DNA of 63,255 nucleotides from Cohnella lubricantis (lineage in GTDB: Bacteria; Bacillota; Bacilli; Paenibacillales; Paenibacillaceae), in NCBI RefSeq assembly GCF_014212015.1, contig NZ_JACJVN010000023.1:1-63255 (forward strand), written 5' to 3'. The position numbers and the translations under genes were made by a program. How positions within the stretch are numbered: position 1 is the stretch's first letter; the number at the start of each line of letters is the position of its first letter. The notes under the pieces are model-generated. The model was not told where the DNA came from. It searched no databases and was given only the letters and a program-made list of their open reading frames with translations. This document shows, piece after piece, positions 30,650 to 40,138 of this stretch.

Positions 30650-31718
30650 GATCATGCTGCTTCACCTGCTCAAAGCAAACAAGCGAACGGGTAACGCGGA
30701 TTTCTCGATTCTGTTCTTGGAGGATGGACCGCTGGCGCACGAAGCCAAGGCGTTAGGCTATTCTGTCACAGTCTGTTCCGCCGGGAAGTTAAGACAAATC
30801 GGCCGATTCCTGCGCACGGAGTGGGCGATCTTCGTCTGGCTTAAGAGAGAGAGAATCCATTATGTTCTCTCGTGGATGAGCAAGGCCCATCTATATGCGG
30901 GTCCCGTCGCTTACCTGTCCAGAGTCGAGTCGGCCTGGTATCAGCACGGCTTCTCTTCTATGGATGCCATGGAGAGATGGATCAATCGGATTCCGGCGAA
31001 GGCGATCGCGTGTCCTTCCGAAGCGACGAGAACCGTTCAAGCCAGCCACAACGATAAGGTGCCGGCGATTGTCATCTATCCTTCGGTCGATCTGGAGGAG
31101 TATGATACGACGAAGCTGCCGTCAAAGTCGGCAGCGAGAGACGAGTTGGGACTGCCAGCGGACGCCACGGTCATCGGCATTGTAGCGAGACTGCAGAGGT
31201 GGAAAGGAATTCATACGTTCCTTGAGGCGGCTTCGATCGTCTCGAAGAGCAGTCCAGGCATCCGCTTCGTCGTGGTCGGCGGCCCGCATGAGTCGGAGCC
31301 GGATTATCCAGGGGAGTTAAGGGCGCAGGCGGAAAAGGCGGGCATTGCCGATCAGGTAATCTTCGCGGGGCATCAATCGAATGTACCGCTATGGGTGCAA
31401 TCCTTCGATATTCTCGTTCATGCTTCAGACAAGGAGCCGTTCGGGATGGTCATCATCGAAGGAATGGCACTGGGCAAAGCCGTGATCGCCTCCCGGGAAG
31501 GGGGACCGCGGGAATCGATCCAAGACGGCAAGAGCGGATTGCTCGTTCCCCCTCAGGATGCCTGCAAGCTAGCCGACGCCATGCGGCGGCTCATGACGGA
31601 CACGGCACTTTACGATTCCGTCTCCAAGGCAGGACTGGAGAGAGTCAAATCATTCGGCTCCGAACGGTTGGCCAAGGAGGTCGTTGGTTTGTTCATAGGG
31701 AGGGGATCGCTGCAATGA
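30600..31718 (+). CDS. family-4 glycosyltransferase
   Basis: The protein has 372 residues. GT-B fold with a Gly-rich GLRGGAEIM at the N terminus and the E-x7-E pair in KEPFGMVIIEGMALG near residue 280. It retains the sugar configuration and acts on nucleotide-sugar donors. It overlaps the previous gene by 50 bases and the next gene by 4. Confidence 0.88.
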   Translation: MKVGIVMPLAGLRGGAEIMLLHLLKANKRTGNADFSILFLEDGPLAHEAKALGYSVTVCSAGKLRQIGRFLRTEWAIFVWLKRERIHYVLSWMSKAHLYAGPVAYLSRVESAWYQHGFSSMDAMERWINRIPAKAIACPSEATRTVQASHNDKVPAIVIYPSVDLEEYDTTKLPSKSAARDELGLPADATVIGIVARLQRWKGIHTFLEAASIVSKSSPGIRFVVVGGPHESEPDYPGELRAQAEKAGIADQVIFAGHQSNVPLWVQSFDILVHASDKEPFGMVIIEGMALGKAVIASREGGPRESIQDGKSGLLVPPQDACKLADAMRRLMTDTALYDSVSKAGLERVKSFGSERLAKEVVGLFIGRGSLQ

Positions 31719-32974
31719 GAATCGCTTGGATCGGCCCGATGCCGAACAACGACGGAGGAGCGACGGGTGTTGGCAGGCATCTGCTGCTGGAGCTATCCAA
31801 CCAAGGCGTGGAGGTTGACTGCTTCTTCTTCGGTAAGCCTGACAACGTGCCGCCGGAGCTTATCGAGAGGCAGAATTTGCGAGTCATCTGCCAGCCTTCT
31901 TCGTGGAAGTGGAACAAGTGGTACAGCCGGAACAACTATATGGCATTCGTGACAGGTCAAATCGCGAATTTGCGCTGCGAGATGAAGCTCGCCGAACGCA
32001 TCGTCGAGGAGCACCGGAAGAAGCCCTACGATTATGTCTATCAATTCTCGCATATCGAGATGCATGCATTGCTCAAGCACAAGGCGAGCTTGCCGCCAAT
32101 CGTGCTGCATCCCAGTGTGCATGCGGCAGGAGAGCTTAGGTGGCATCGCCTGGAGAGTCGTCTGGCGAGGCATTCGGAAGGCATACTGACACGAGCGGGC
32201 GTCCGTCTGCTGCTGATGATGCGGGCTAGCGTCCAGAAGCGCCATGCGAGGTCGGCCGATCATATCCTGAGCCTGAGCAGAAGCTTCGCGGATGAGATGA
32301 TCGAAGATTACAAGCTCGATTCCGCGAAAGTCCGCCACATCGTTCCGAATCCGATCGACCTCGAGAAGTTCGTGCCGAAGCAAGGCCAGGAGGGGAAGAG
32401 GAGAGACAGCAGAATCACGTTCCTGTTCGCGTCACGGATCTCCGTCCGCAAGGGAACAGAGATGATCGTCGAGTTGTCTCACCGTCTCCAAGATCTGGCC
32501 GGCCAAGTCCGAATCTTGATCGTTGGCAACCACTCGCTTTGGTCGGATTATCGAGGATTGCTGAAGAATATCAATCCGGAGATTGCAACCTATTTGGGAC
32601 GGGTGTCGGGCAAGGAGATGGACGCCTTGTACGCTTCCGTCGACGCGTTGATTCAACCGGCTCATTATGAGCCGTTCGGCCTGACGGTTGCGGAGGCGCT
32701 CGCTACGGGCATTCCCGTCATCGCCAGCGATAAGATTGGAGCTGCCGAAGGCGTCGACAAGACGGTCTGCCGGATCTTTCGGGCGGGCGATATCGATGCC
32801 TTGGAGCGGCTGACCCGGCAACTAGCGGAGGAACTCGCGACGCCGAAGCGGGAAGAACTGGCTGCGATCGCACGCTCGGAGGCAAAACGCCTGTACTCGG
32901 GAGAGACGATCGTCTCGAACCTGATCTCGATCTTGGGCGGAAGAAAGGAATCGGCCATTGGATACGATCGTTAA
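31715..32974 (+). CDS. family-4 glycosyltransferase
   Basis: The protein has 419 residues. The ATG at 31715 overlaps the previous stop, so an earlier in-frame start inside that gene is rejected. The N terminus is MRIAWIGPMPNNDGGATGVG; the E-x7-E pair is in YEPFGLTVAEALATG. It overlaps the polymerase gene by 17 bases. The substrate is unknown. Confidence 0.88.
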   Translation: MRIAWIGPMPNNDGGATGVGRHLLLELSNQGVEVDCFFFGKPDNVPPELIERQNLRVICQPSSWKWNKWYSRNNYMAFVTGQIANLRCEMKLAERIVEEHRKKPYDYVYQFSHIEMHALLKHKASLPPIVLHPSVHAAGELRWHRLESRLARHSEGILTRAGVRLLLMMRASVQKRHARSADHILSLSRSFADEMIEDYKLDSAKVRHIVPNPIDLEKFVPKQGQEGKRRDSRITFLFASRISVRKGTEMIVELSHRLQDLAGQVRILIVGNHSLWSDYRGLLKNINPEIATYLGRVSGKEMDALYASVDALIQPAHYEPFGLTVAEALATGIPVIASDKIGAAEGVDKTVCRIFRAGDIDALERLTRQLAEELATPKREELAAIARSEAKRLYSGETIVSNLISILGGRKESAIGYDR

Positions 32975-34388
32975 TCGCATCTGGCAGCATAAGCTGCTAA
33001 ATACAGCTATTGTGTTCATGCTTTACGCCGGAATGGGCCTCATGATCGGATGGTTAGTCATGGAGCCGGGCTTTGTCCGGCTTCTGCTGACGGCGGGGCT
33101 GTTTCTTATTCTCTTCACCATTCAGAAGAGAAGTCCGCAGAATGCAATTTACTTGCTTCTCCTGTTCCTGCCGTTTCTCGGCCTCATTCGGCGGATCTTG
33201 ATTCCGGTCGTCGGGTGGAACACGATGGATCCTTTGGTCATGCTTGGTCCGATATTTATCCTGTTCCTGACGGCTGGGTGGTTCTACAAGAAGTACATTA
33301 TCCGGGAAGCCATTGCGGACGACACCCTGACCTTCAAGCTGCTCCGATGGTTATTGGCAGTAGAATTCTTGCAAATATTCAATCCGGAGCAAGGAAGCCT
33401 ATTGACCGGGATCGCGGGAGTCATGTTCTACATGGTGCCTGTTTTTTTTATGATCTTATCCCGGGAACTGTTCGACGAAGCTTGGCTGCGCAAAATATTC
33501 GCTTCGGTATTCGTGATCGGTCTCATGACGGCCGCCTACGGCTTTAAACAATATTTTCTCGGATTCTTCCCTTTTGAGCAAGACTGGATTGATATTACGG
33601 GGTATACCGCGCTTCAAGTGTACAGTTTGACAAGGCCAATCTCAACATTCACAAATTCGGCGGAATATGCACATTTCTTGGCTATTTCCATCGTCGTCGG
33701 CTGGGTCTATTTCATGCGAGGTGCCTTAATTTATAAGCTTCCGGTATTAGCAGGGGTCATATTTCTCTTTGCGTCTCTGTTCGTTGAATCCGCGCGTGGA
33801 CCTATAGTAACCGCTTTAGTCGCTGTATTTATCCTCACGATTCTATCTGCGAAGAAGATGTCCCATCGGGTTTTGTTGACTGTCGCCGCTTCGTTCTGCG
33901 CGGCTGGCCTTTTTTTTGGAATGACCAAATTGGATACGAGTAACGATCTGATCTATCATTCCGTCATCGGATTAACAGATCCCTACGGCGAACACTCGAC
34001 TTTGAAGGGACATCAGGACTTGTTATTTAACGGTTTTATAGAGGGGTTTAAAAATCCGCTCGGGCACGGTCTCGGGAGCACTACGATTGCAGCGGGTAAA
34101 TTCGGTGGGAATCTCGTGGCGTCAGAGGCGGATTTAAGTAATATGTTTCTGGCGACGGGCGTAATCGGCGGTTTCTTATATCTATTGATTCTCCTAATGA
34201 TTCTATATAAAGCATTCAGATCGGCGGTTGGTGGAAGCTCCATACATCTTACGATATTAGGCTTGTTGCTCGCCGAAACCTTCCAATGGCTAACGGGTGG
34301 ACATTATTCCGTGGTCGCCATTTTGTGGATCGCGATCGGCTATTTGGACAAGAGCTCTAAGCGGATCGAGAAAGGGGGAGAGATATGA
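32958..34388 (+). CDS. O-antigen polymerase/ligase-like membrane protein (Wzy-like)
   Basis: The protein has 476 residues with a TTG start inside the previous gene. It shows about 12 membrane segments, with a large extracellular loop near residues 330-390 and an SARGP motif at about residue 276, as in the O-antigen ligase/polymerase family. It probably polymerises the repeat unit carried on undecaprenyl phosphate. From about 33.6 kb the DNA becomes visibly AT-richer than its neighbours, common for surface-polymer genes that move between strains. Confidence 0.82.
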   Translation: MDTIVNRIWQHKLLNTAIVFMLYAGMGLMIGWLVMEPGFVRLLLTAGLFLILFTIQKRSPQNAIYLLLLFLPFLGLIRRILIPVVGWNTMDPLVMLGPIFILFLTAGWFYKKYIIREAIADDTLTFKLLRWLLAVEFLQIFNPEQGSLLTGIAGVMFYMVPVFFMILSRELFDEAWLRKIFASVFVIGLMTAAYGFKQYFLGFFPFEQDWIDITGYTALQVYSLTRPISTFTNSAEYAHFLAISIVVGWVYFMRGALIYKLPVLAGVIFLFASLFVESARGPIVTALVAVFILTILSAKKMSHRVLLTVAASFCAAGLFFGMTKLDTSNDLIYHSVIGLTDPYGEHSTLKGHQDLLFNGFIEGFKNPLGHGLGSTTIAAGKFGGNLVASEADLSNMFLATGVIGGFLYLLILLMILYKAFRSAVGGSSIHLTILGLLLAETFQWLTGGHYSVVAILWIAIGYLDKSSKRIEKGGEI

Positions 34389-35494
34389 AAGAGAGATATG
34401 TTCAACTCGACTCTCTTCGTGGATTGGCGGCAATGGTGGTTCTATTCAGTCACTTGATCATGGTTCCGTCTTTTCTATCTCCAACAATGCAGACACTGGT
34501 TGAATCGCCGCTAGGCATAATAGTCAGAGGGCATGAATCCGTTATGTTTTTCTTCTTGCTTAGCGGCTTTGTACTCTCTCTTCCTTTTCTAAGCGGTAGT
34601 CAGCCAAACTATGCAGGATACCTCATCAAACGATTTTTTCGAATTTATGTGCCCTATATCATTTCGTTCTTTGTAGTAATCTTATTGCACATTCTCTCTC
34701 CGATGCGGACCGGGGAAGGCATAAGTGGGGAGGTTCAGTCCTGGTGGTCTCACAGCTTGAATTGGCGGCTGTTTATGGAGCATATTTCTGGAATTTTTCT
34801 TTTTGATGCTAAAGCCGTCAATATCGTTTACTGGTCTCTCGTTCACGAGATGCGCATATCCATCATTTTCCCGTTTATCGTTATTATTTTATGCCGCTTC
34901 AAATGGTTCTTTACAGCCATTTCAGGACTTGCCTGCTTTGTGCTAGCGATAGCTTTATCGATTGACTCGTTACATTATCTCTCTTTTTTCATTTATGGGT
35001 TATTGCTCGCCCGCTATAGGTCCGAAGCTGCAGCCTGGATTCGAAGCAGACGAAGCTTAACCAGAATCGCCATTCTTTTGATGTCTTATATCTGTTATAC
35101 TTATGCAACTTTTTTGCCGCTTCATGTGTTTGCCAAAGATCAAATTGTCGGGTTGGGCGCAGGAGGATTTATCGCCACCGCTCTTGCCTCTAGACGGATT
35201 GGGTCGGCATTGCAAACTAGAATACCGATGTTCCTTGGTCATATTTCGTACAGTCTTTATTTGTATCACATACCGGTCCTGCTGTCTCTCGTATTTTTCT
35301 TTTATGGCATCGTTCCTATTCCCTATCTGCTGATCGCTTCGGTCGCAATAGCAATCGCGTTAGCTTACGTGGGATGGCGTTATATTGAAGTCCCGGCCAT
35401 TTTCCTTGGTCGAAGGTTGGCTGATAACGTAATACGGGCGAGGCGATATGAGAGGGAACGATATCTGTCGTCCAAAGCAGAGAGGATGCTTTGA
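34385..35494 (+). CDS. acyltransferase-3 family membrane protein
   Basis: The protein has 369 residues. It starts with YVQLDSLRGLAAMVVLFSH, the family entry, followed by ten or so membrane helices and a WRYIE block before a basic tail. It is expected to O-acetylate a sugar of the EPS repeat. It overlaps the polymerase by 4 bases and is clearly paralogous to the gene at 45654. The AT-rich base composition matches the polymerase. Confidence 0.87.
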   Translation: MKERYVQLDSLRGLAAMVVLFSHLIMVPSFLSPTMQTLVESPLGIIVRGHESVMFFFLLSGFVLSLPFLSGSQPNYAGYLIKRFFRIYVPYIISFFVVILLHILSPMRTGEGISGEVQSWWSHSLNWRLFMEHISGIFLFDAKAVNIVYWSLVHEMRISIIFPFIVIILCRFKWFFTAISGLACFVLAIALSIDSLHYLSFFIYGLLLARYRSEAAAWIRSRRSLTRIAILLMSYICYTYATFLPLHVFAKDQIVGLGAGGFIATALASRRIGSALQTRIPMFLGHISYSLYLYHIPVLLSLVFFFYGIVPIPYLLIASVAIAIALAYVGWRYIEVPAIFLGRRLADNVIRARRYERERYLSSKAERML

Positions 35495-35495
35495 A

Positions 35496-36857
35496 TTGCG
35501 TGTCTTAAACGGTTTGCGCGAGTCTTCCTTGTTGGCGAGAACGGCTCAGACGTTCGCGAGCTTGTTCGGCGTCATGGGGATCAGCGTGTTCTCTGCCATT
35601 ATATTGTCACGAGGCCTCACACCCGATGACCGAGGGCTTTATTTAGGAATTACGATGTGGAACGGCTTCGTGCTTGGTCTATGCGACGTGGGCATCTATA
35701 TTGCGACAGTGTATATGTGGGGGAAGAGTCAGGACGGGGAAAAGAAGGATCTATTCGCAACCCTGCTGACATGGAGCGGGGGAACCGGTCTCGTTGTTGC
35801 CGTCTTGGTCACCTTAATAACTGAATGGACGGTGAAAGGGCACCTAACGGATCGGGAGAGTTGGGCTGCGTATTTGTTCTACGCATCAACCTTCACGGGC
35901 CCTATTACGAGCATGCTGTCAGGCGTACTAGCCGCACAGCAGCGATTTACGCTGATTAACGTCATTCGGGTTGGGCTGCCGCTCACCCTTACCGTTCTCT
36001 GGCTTTTCTATTATAGCTTCGGCACTCTCAGTATTTACCTGTGCCTGCTTACGGCGACAATCGTCGCTTTCTCGGCCACGCTTCCATATCTTTGGCAATC
36101 CCGCGCTTACCTGAGGAATCTCGGACGGTTCCGTAAAGATTTGTTCAAGGCGTCCGTCTGGTATAGCTTCAAGGCATATGGAGGAGCGGTCATGAACGTG
36201 CTTGGCGGAAGCGGGACGCAGATCTTCCTGTTCTCCTTAACGCCTGCCGCACTTGCCTTCTATCAGACTGCCGCCAGCGCGACGGGTGTGTTGTGGGCGA
36301 TTCCGCGGGCTGTCGGAATGACGAGCTTCCCGAACATGGTGCAAGAGGAGCGCTCGCTGCTGCATGAGAAGGTGTGCAAAATGTTTAGGCTGACAGCGCT
36401 AAGCACGGTGATTGGCGCTGTCCTTCTAGGTTTGGCTGAACCGATGCTTATCCCGGTTCTCTTCGGTAATCCTTATGGTGCAGCGATTATTCCCGCTTTG
36501 ATATTGTTGCCTAACGCTTTGTTTGGAGGATTGTCCGATATGCTGGGCAACGCCTTGAATAGCGTCGGGCGAACGCTGCACAACACGGTCGCCTCTGCTG
36601 TGCTAGTCGGTGTAACGTTAGGCAGCATGGCGTTCACGATTCAGGCGTGGGGCATCAACGGCGCCGCTTTCTCTTCGGTTATGGGCTTCCTTGCCGGCTT
36701 CATCGTCCGAATCATCTGGTATGCCAAAAGTATCCAACGTATTTTGATACCCGACTTGATTCCGAAACAAGCTGATGTCCGGGAGCTGTATGGCTTGGGC
36801 TTACGATTCGCCGGAAAGCCGAAGAAGGTGCGGTTGGATGCCAATCGCGCAAATTAA
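35496..36857 (+). CDS. lipid-linked oligosaccharide flippase (Wzx-like)
   Basis: About 453 residues. TTG 35496 is preferred: AGAGGA precedes it by 10 bases, and the longer ATG at 35448 lies inside the previous gene. A hydrophobic protein with about 12-14 membrane helices and the N-terminal SRGLTPDDRGLY pattern of the polysaccharide flippase family. It moves undecaprenyl-linked repeats to the outer face, partnering the polymerase at 32958. Confidence 0.85.
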   Translation: MRVLNGLRESSLLARTAQTFASLFGVMGISVFSAIILSRGLTPDDRGLYLGITMWNGFVLGLCDVGIYIATVYMWGKSQDGEKKDLFATLLTWSGGTGLVVAVLVTLITEWTVKGHLTDRESWAAYLFYASTFTGPITSMLSGVLAAQQRFTLINVIRVGLPLTLTVLWLFYYSFGTLSIYLCLLTATIVAFSATLPYLWQSRAYLRNLGRFRKDLFKASVWYSFKAYGGAVMNVLGGSGTQIFLFSLTPAALAFYQTAASATGVLWAIPRAVGMTSFPNMVQEERSLLHEKVCKMFRLTALSTVIGAVLLGLAEPMLIPVLFGNPYGAAIIPALILLPNALFGGLSDMLGNALNSVGRTLHNTVASAVLVGVTLGSMAFTIQAWGINGAAFSSVMGFLAGFIVRIIWYAKSIQRILIPDLIPKQADVRELYGLGLRFAGKPKKVRLDANRAN

Positions 36858-36882
36858 TTATGGCGATGTGAGGAGTGTATCC

Positions 36883-37761
36883 ATGGCCGAATGCAGAATC
36901 TCTGTTTGCATCTGCACGAGGAACAGGCCGGATGATCTCATTCAAGCGCTGCAATCGCTGATGCGGTCGGCGGCGCTGCCTTACGAGATCATCGTTTCCG
37001 ACGACAGTACAGATATGCGTTCGCGCCATCTGGTCGAGGAAGGGTTCCCGTCCGTGAAGTATACGGCAGGACCTCGAAGAGGGCTGGCGGCTAATCGCAA
37101 TCACGCGTTAAGTCATGTCACGGGCACGCATGTGCTGTTCATCGACGACGATGTCGTTGTCGACCGGGACTTTCTGAGGCTAACTACTCAAGCGCTGGAG
37201 GCATATGACAGCCTTGGCGGAGCCAAGTGGGTCGTGACGGGCATCGAGAACAAGCGGGGCAGCTTAATATATCCGCATGACCAAACCTTCTTGGGGTTCC
37301 AGTCTAAGGTATATGGCAGCGGCGATGCGATGAAGACCATCGTTATTAATAGCACCGTTTTCCCAGTGGAGTTATTTCGAGAGGTCGGCTTCGATGAGTT
37401 CCTCATCTATGGGTACGAAGAGGTGGACATTGCGACCCGGGCCGTCGCGAAGGGCTATCGAATCGCGCTGCTCGACAAGGCTGTCAATTACCACGATCCA
37501 TCGGAGATCAACCGCGATTACTATAAGCCGCATATCGTCTCCTCGAGGCTGTACGTCACGTTCAAACGATACTTTTACACCGAGAAGAAATGGCTGAAGG
37601 CCGTTTCTTTTTTTGCGATCGGCATCTTCCACGCCATTCTTCACGGAGCGAAGACGGGCGGAGGGCGAGGAATTCGGGAATCGCTGCGCGGCGTTGCAAG
37701 CTCTATTCGATATATACGGGCCCATCGCAAACGATACGGGGCACGAGAGGGAGCGCTATGA
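36883..37761 (+). CDS. family-2 glycosyltransferase
   Basis: The protein has 292 residues; the ATG at 36883 follows GAGGAG. It has a VCICTRNRPDDL start and the DxD-like LFIDDDVVVD at about residue 88, then a GYEEVDIATRA block near the C-terminal acceptor region. It is related to the gene at 29663. It overlaps the next gene by 4 bases. Confidence 0.87.
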   Translation: MAECRISVCICTRNRPDDLIQALQSLMRSAALPYEIIVSDDSTDMRSRHLVEEGFPSVKYTAGPRRGLAANRNHALSHVTGTHVLFIDDDVVVDRDFLRLTTQALEAYDSLGGAKWVVTGIENKRGSLIYPHDQTFLGFQSKVYGSGDAMKTIVINSTVFPVELFREVGFDEFLIYGYEEVDIATRAVAKGYRIALLDKAVNYHDPSEINRDYYKPHIVSSRLYVTFKRYFYTEKKWLKAVSFFAIGIFHAILHGAKTGGGRGIRESLRGVASSIRYIRAHRKRYGAREGAL

Positions 37762-38939
37762 ACATACTATCGACAGGGATGGGTTGGATCGATCATACGC
37801 CTGGGGGGCTTAACCGATATTTCGCGGATTATTTGCACGCTATGTCGGCTTCGGGACATCGAATGACGGGATTCATGACCGCGTCGGGCGAACCGACCGG
37901 CGCGCCGGCATACGTGAGAGAAGTGCTAGAGGGTATAGGCGGCGGCACGCTCAGCAGGATGATGGCGTTTCGCACGCAAGTGCGCAAGGAGCTGGCAGAG
38001 GGGCGTTACGATGTGTTGAACCCTCATTTTGCCCTGTATGCTTCGCTTCTGCGCCGAAGCTTGATTCCCGTAGACGTGCCGATTGTCACGCATTTCCATG
38101 GTCCATGGGCGCAGGAATCCCGTTATCAGGAAGGCGGCAGCGACTGGAGCCAACGCATGAGATACCGAGTGAAGCGAGAGATCGAATCATTGTCCTACCG
38201 CCGTTCAGACCGCTTCATTGTGCTCAGCGAATACTTCAAGACGATATTGCGGGACGATTACGGCGTTGCAGGCGATCGCATTCATATCGTTCCAGGCGCG
38301 GTGGATACAGACAGTTTCCATCCCGCGAAGGATCGGGCATTCGTCCGTCACAAACTGGGGCTCCCAGCAGACAAGCTGGTATTGTTCTGCGCGAGAAGGC
38401 TCGTGCCGAGGATGGGAATCGACCGATTGATTCGGTCGATGGCGTTGGCGGCGGACCGTGCCGAACATGTCTCGCTCTACATCGCCGGGGACGGTCCGAT
38501 GCGGGCTGAGCTTCAGCGCTTGACCGATGCGCTCGGTCTCCGCGGGTCCGTACGCTTGCTGGGGCGGGTGTCGAACGAAGAGTTGGTCGAATGGTACCAA
38601 TCCGCCGACATCGCCGTCGTGCCGACGATCACGCTTGAGGGCTTTGGACTTGTCACTGTAGAGGCATTGGCGTGTGGAACGCCAGTGTTGGGAACGCCTG
38701 GCGGCGGAACGGTGGAGATCTTGTCCAAGCTGTCGGATGATCTGCTGTTCTCGAGCGGAGAGCCGGAGGCGATGGCGGATAAGATCGCTGCAGCGGCTGA
38801 AGGAACATTACGAGTGCCCGACCGGGAGCAATGCCGCCGGTTCGTGATGGAGAATTATACGTGGGAGCGGGTCGCGCGAACGGTAACCGGTATCTTCGAG
38901 CAGGCGATTCAGGAACGGAAGGGAAGGAGAACGGGATGA
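37758..38939 (+). CDS. family-4 glycosyltransferase
   Basis: The protein has 393 residues; the ATG at 37758 overlaps the previous stop. The N terminus includes HTPGGLNRYFADYLHAM; the E-x7-E pair is in LEGFGLVTVEALACGTP near residue 296. Start and stop overlap both neighbours by 4 bases, giving coupled translation. Confidence 0.88.
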   Translation: MNILSTGMGWIDHTPGGLNRYFADYLHAMSASGHRMTGFMTASGEPTGAPAYVREVLEGIGGGTLSRMMAFRTQVRKELAEGRYDVLNPHFALYASLLRRSLIPVDVPIVTHFHGPWAQESRYQEGGSDWSQRMRYRVKREIESLSYRRSDRFIVLSEYFKTILRDDYGVAGDRIHIVPGAVDTDSFHPAKDRAFVRHKLGLPADKLVLFCARRLVPRMGIDRLIRSMALAADRAEHVSLYIAGDGPMRAELQRLTDALGLRGSVRLLGRVSNEELVEWYQSADIAVVPTITLEGFGLVTVEALACGTPVLGTPGGGTVEILSKLSDDLLFSSGEPEAMADKIAAAAEGTLRVPDREQCRRFVMENYTWERVARTVTGIFEQAIQERKGRRTG

Positions 38940-40138
38940 AGGTCGCCTTCTACAACCATACGAGCGTTGTCAGCGGAGCGGAGATCAGCCTGCTCCTGAC
39001 GGCGAAGCACCTGAAGCAGGCAACGCCCATCGTGTTCGCGCCAGCTGGTGAACTGCTTGAGCGCGCGGCGGTGCTCGGCATAGAGGTCTCGCCGATCGCA
39101 AGCTACCGCGCGAAGCTGTCGAGTAATCCGCTGCGAATCGCGAAGGACATCATCGGCATGTTCGGGGCAGGGCTTCGGTTCGCGCTGGCGATACGCAACA
39201 GCGGCGTTGATCTGGTCCATGCCAATTCGCTGAGAGCCGGCATCATCGCGGCTTTGTTCCGCTGGCTTCACCGGCGGCCGGTCATCTGGCACGTGAGGGA
39301 TATTCCTCCCGCGGGCGTGATTGGGCGGGGAATCCAGCGGCTGGCTGCGCGAAGAGTAGAGGCGATCCTCAATATTTCCAAGGCGGTCATGGACAAGTTC
39401 GATCATCGAATCTTAGGGAGTAAGCTTCATTTGGTTCCTAACGGAGTGGAACTCCCTCGTGACGACGAGCCCGCCGCCGAATCGCGCAGCCGCGAACATA
39501 TTAGGCTGCAGCTTGATACGCCTGCTGACGCCAAGGCGATTGCGATTATCGGACAGATTGCCCCTTGGAAGAGGCAAGAGGACGCCATCCGAGCCGCCGG
39601 GGAGCTTGTCGCGCAAGGGCATGACGTCTATCTGTGGGTTGTAGGCGAAGCGAAATTCCGTGAAGAGAACGTCCGATATGGCCATTCGCTCGTTCGTTTG
39701 GCGGAGGAGCTTGGCCTGAGCGGCAGAGTCAGATTCGCGGGATTCCGCCAAGATGTCTCAGCCATCTGCCGAGCGGCAGACGCTCTCCTGCTATGCTCGG
39801 ACAATGAGCCTTTCGGCCGCGTTCTGATCGAAGCGATGTCGCATTCGCTGCCGGTCGCGGCGACGAATGCGGGCGGCGTGCCCGAGATCGTGGAGGACGG
39901 CATTAGCGGACTGTTGTACCCGGTTGGGGACGTGAAGGCGCTGGCGACTTGCGTGACCAGGCTGCTGACGGACAAACCGCTTCGAGAACGATTGGTCACA
40001 ACGGCGAAGAGGCGTGTCGGAAGCCAGTTCACCATTCAATCGACGGCGGAGCGAGTCGAAGCCGTCTACGGAACGATCTATCGCCCCGATCGATTGCGGA
40101 ACGCGGAGCTGCGGGAGAGGAACTCTTATGAATCCTAA
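38936..40138 (+). CDS. family-4 glycosyltransferase
   Basis: The protein has 400 residues; the ATG at 38936 overlaps the previous stop. It has the GAEIS acceptor-side block near the start and the E-x7-E pair in NEPFGRVLIEAMSHS. Its 3' end overlaps the next gene by 11 bases. Confidence 0.88.
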   Translation: MKVAFYNHTSVVSGAEISLLLTAKHLKQATPIVFAPAGELLERAAVLGIEVSPIASYRAKLSSNPLRIAKDIIGMFGAGLRFALAIRNSGVDLVHANSLRAGIIAALFRWLHRRPVIWHVRDIPPAGVIGRGIQRLAARRVEAILNISKAVMDKFDHRILGSKLHLVPNGVELPRDDEPAAESRSREHIRLQLDTPADAKAIAIIGQIAPWKRQEDAIRAAGELVAQGHDVYLWVVGEAKFREENVRYGHSLVRLAEELGLSGRVRFAGFRQDVSAICRAADALLLCSDNEPFGRVLIEAMSHSLPVAATNAGGVPEIVEDGISGLLYPVGDVKALATCVTRLLTDKPLRERLVTTAKRRVGSQFTIQSTAERVEAVYGTIYRPDRLRNAELRERNSYES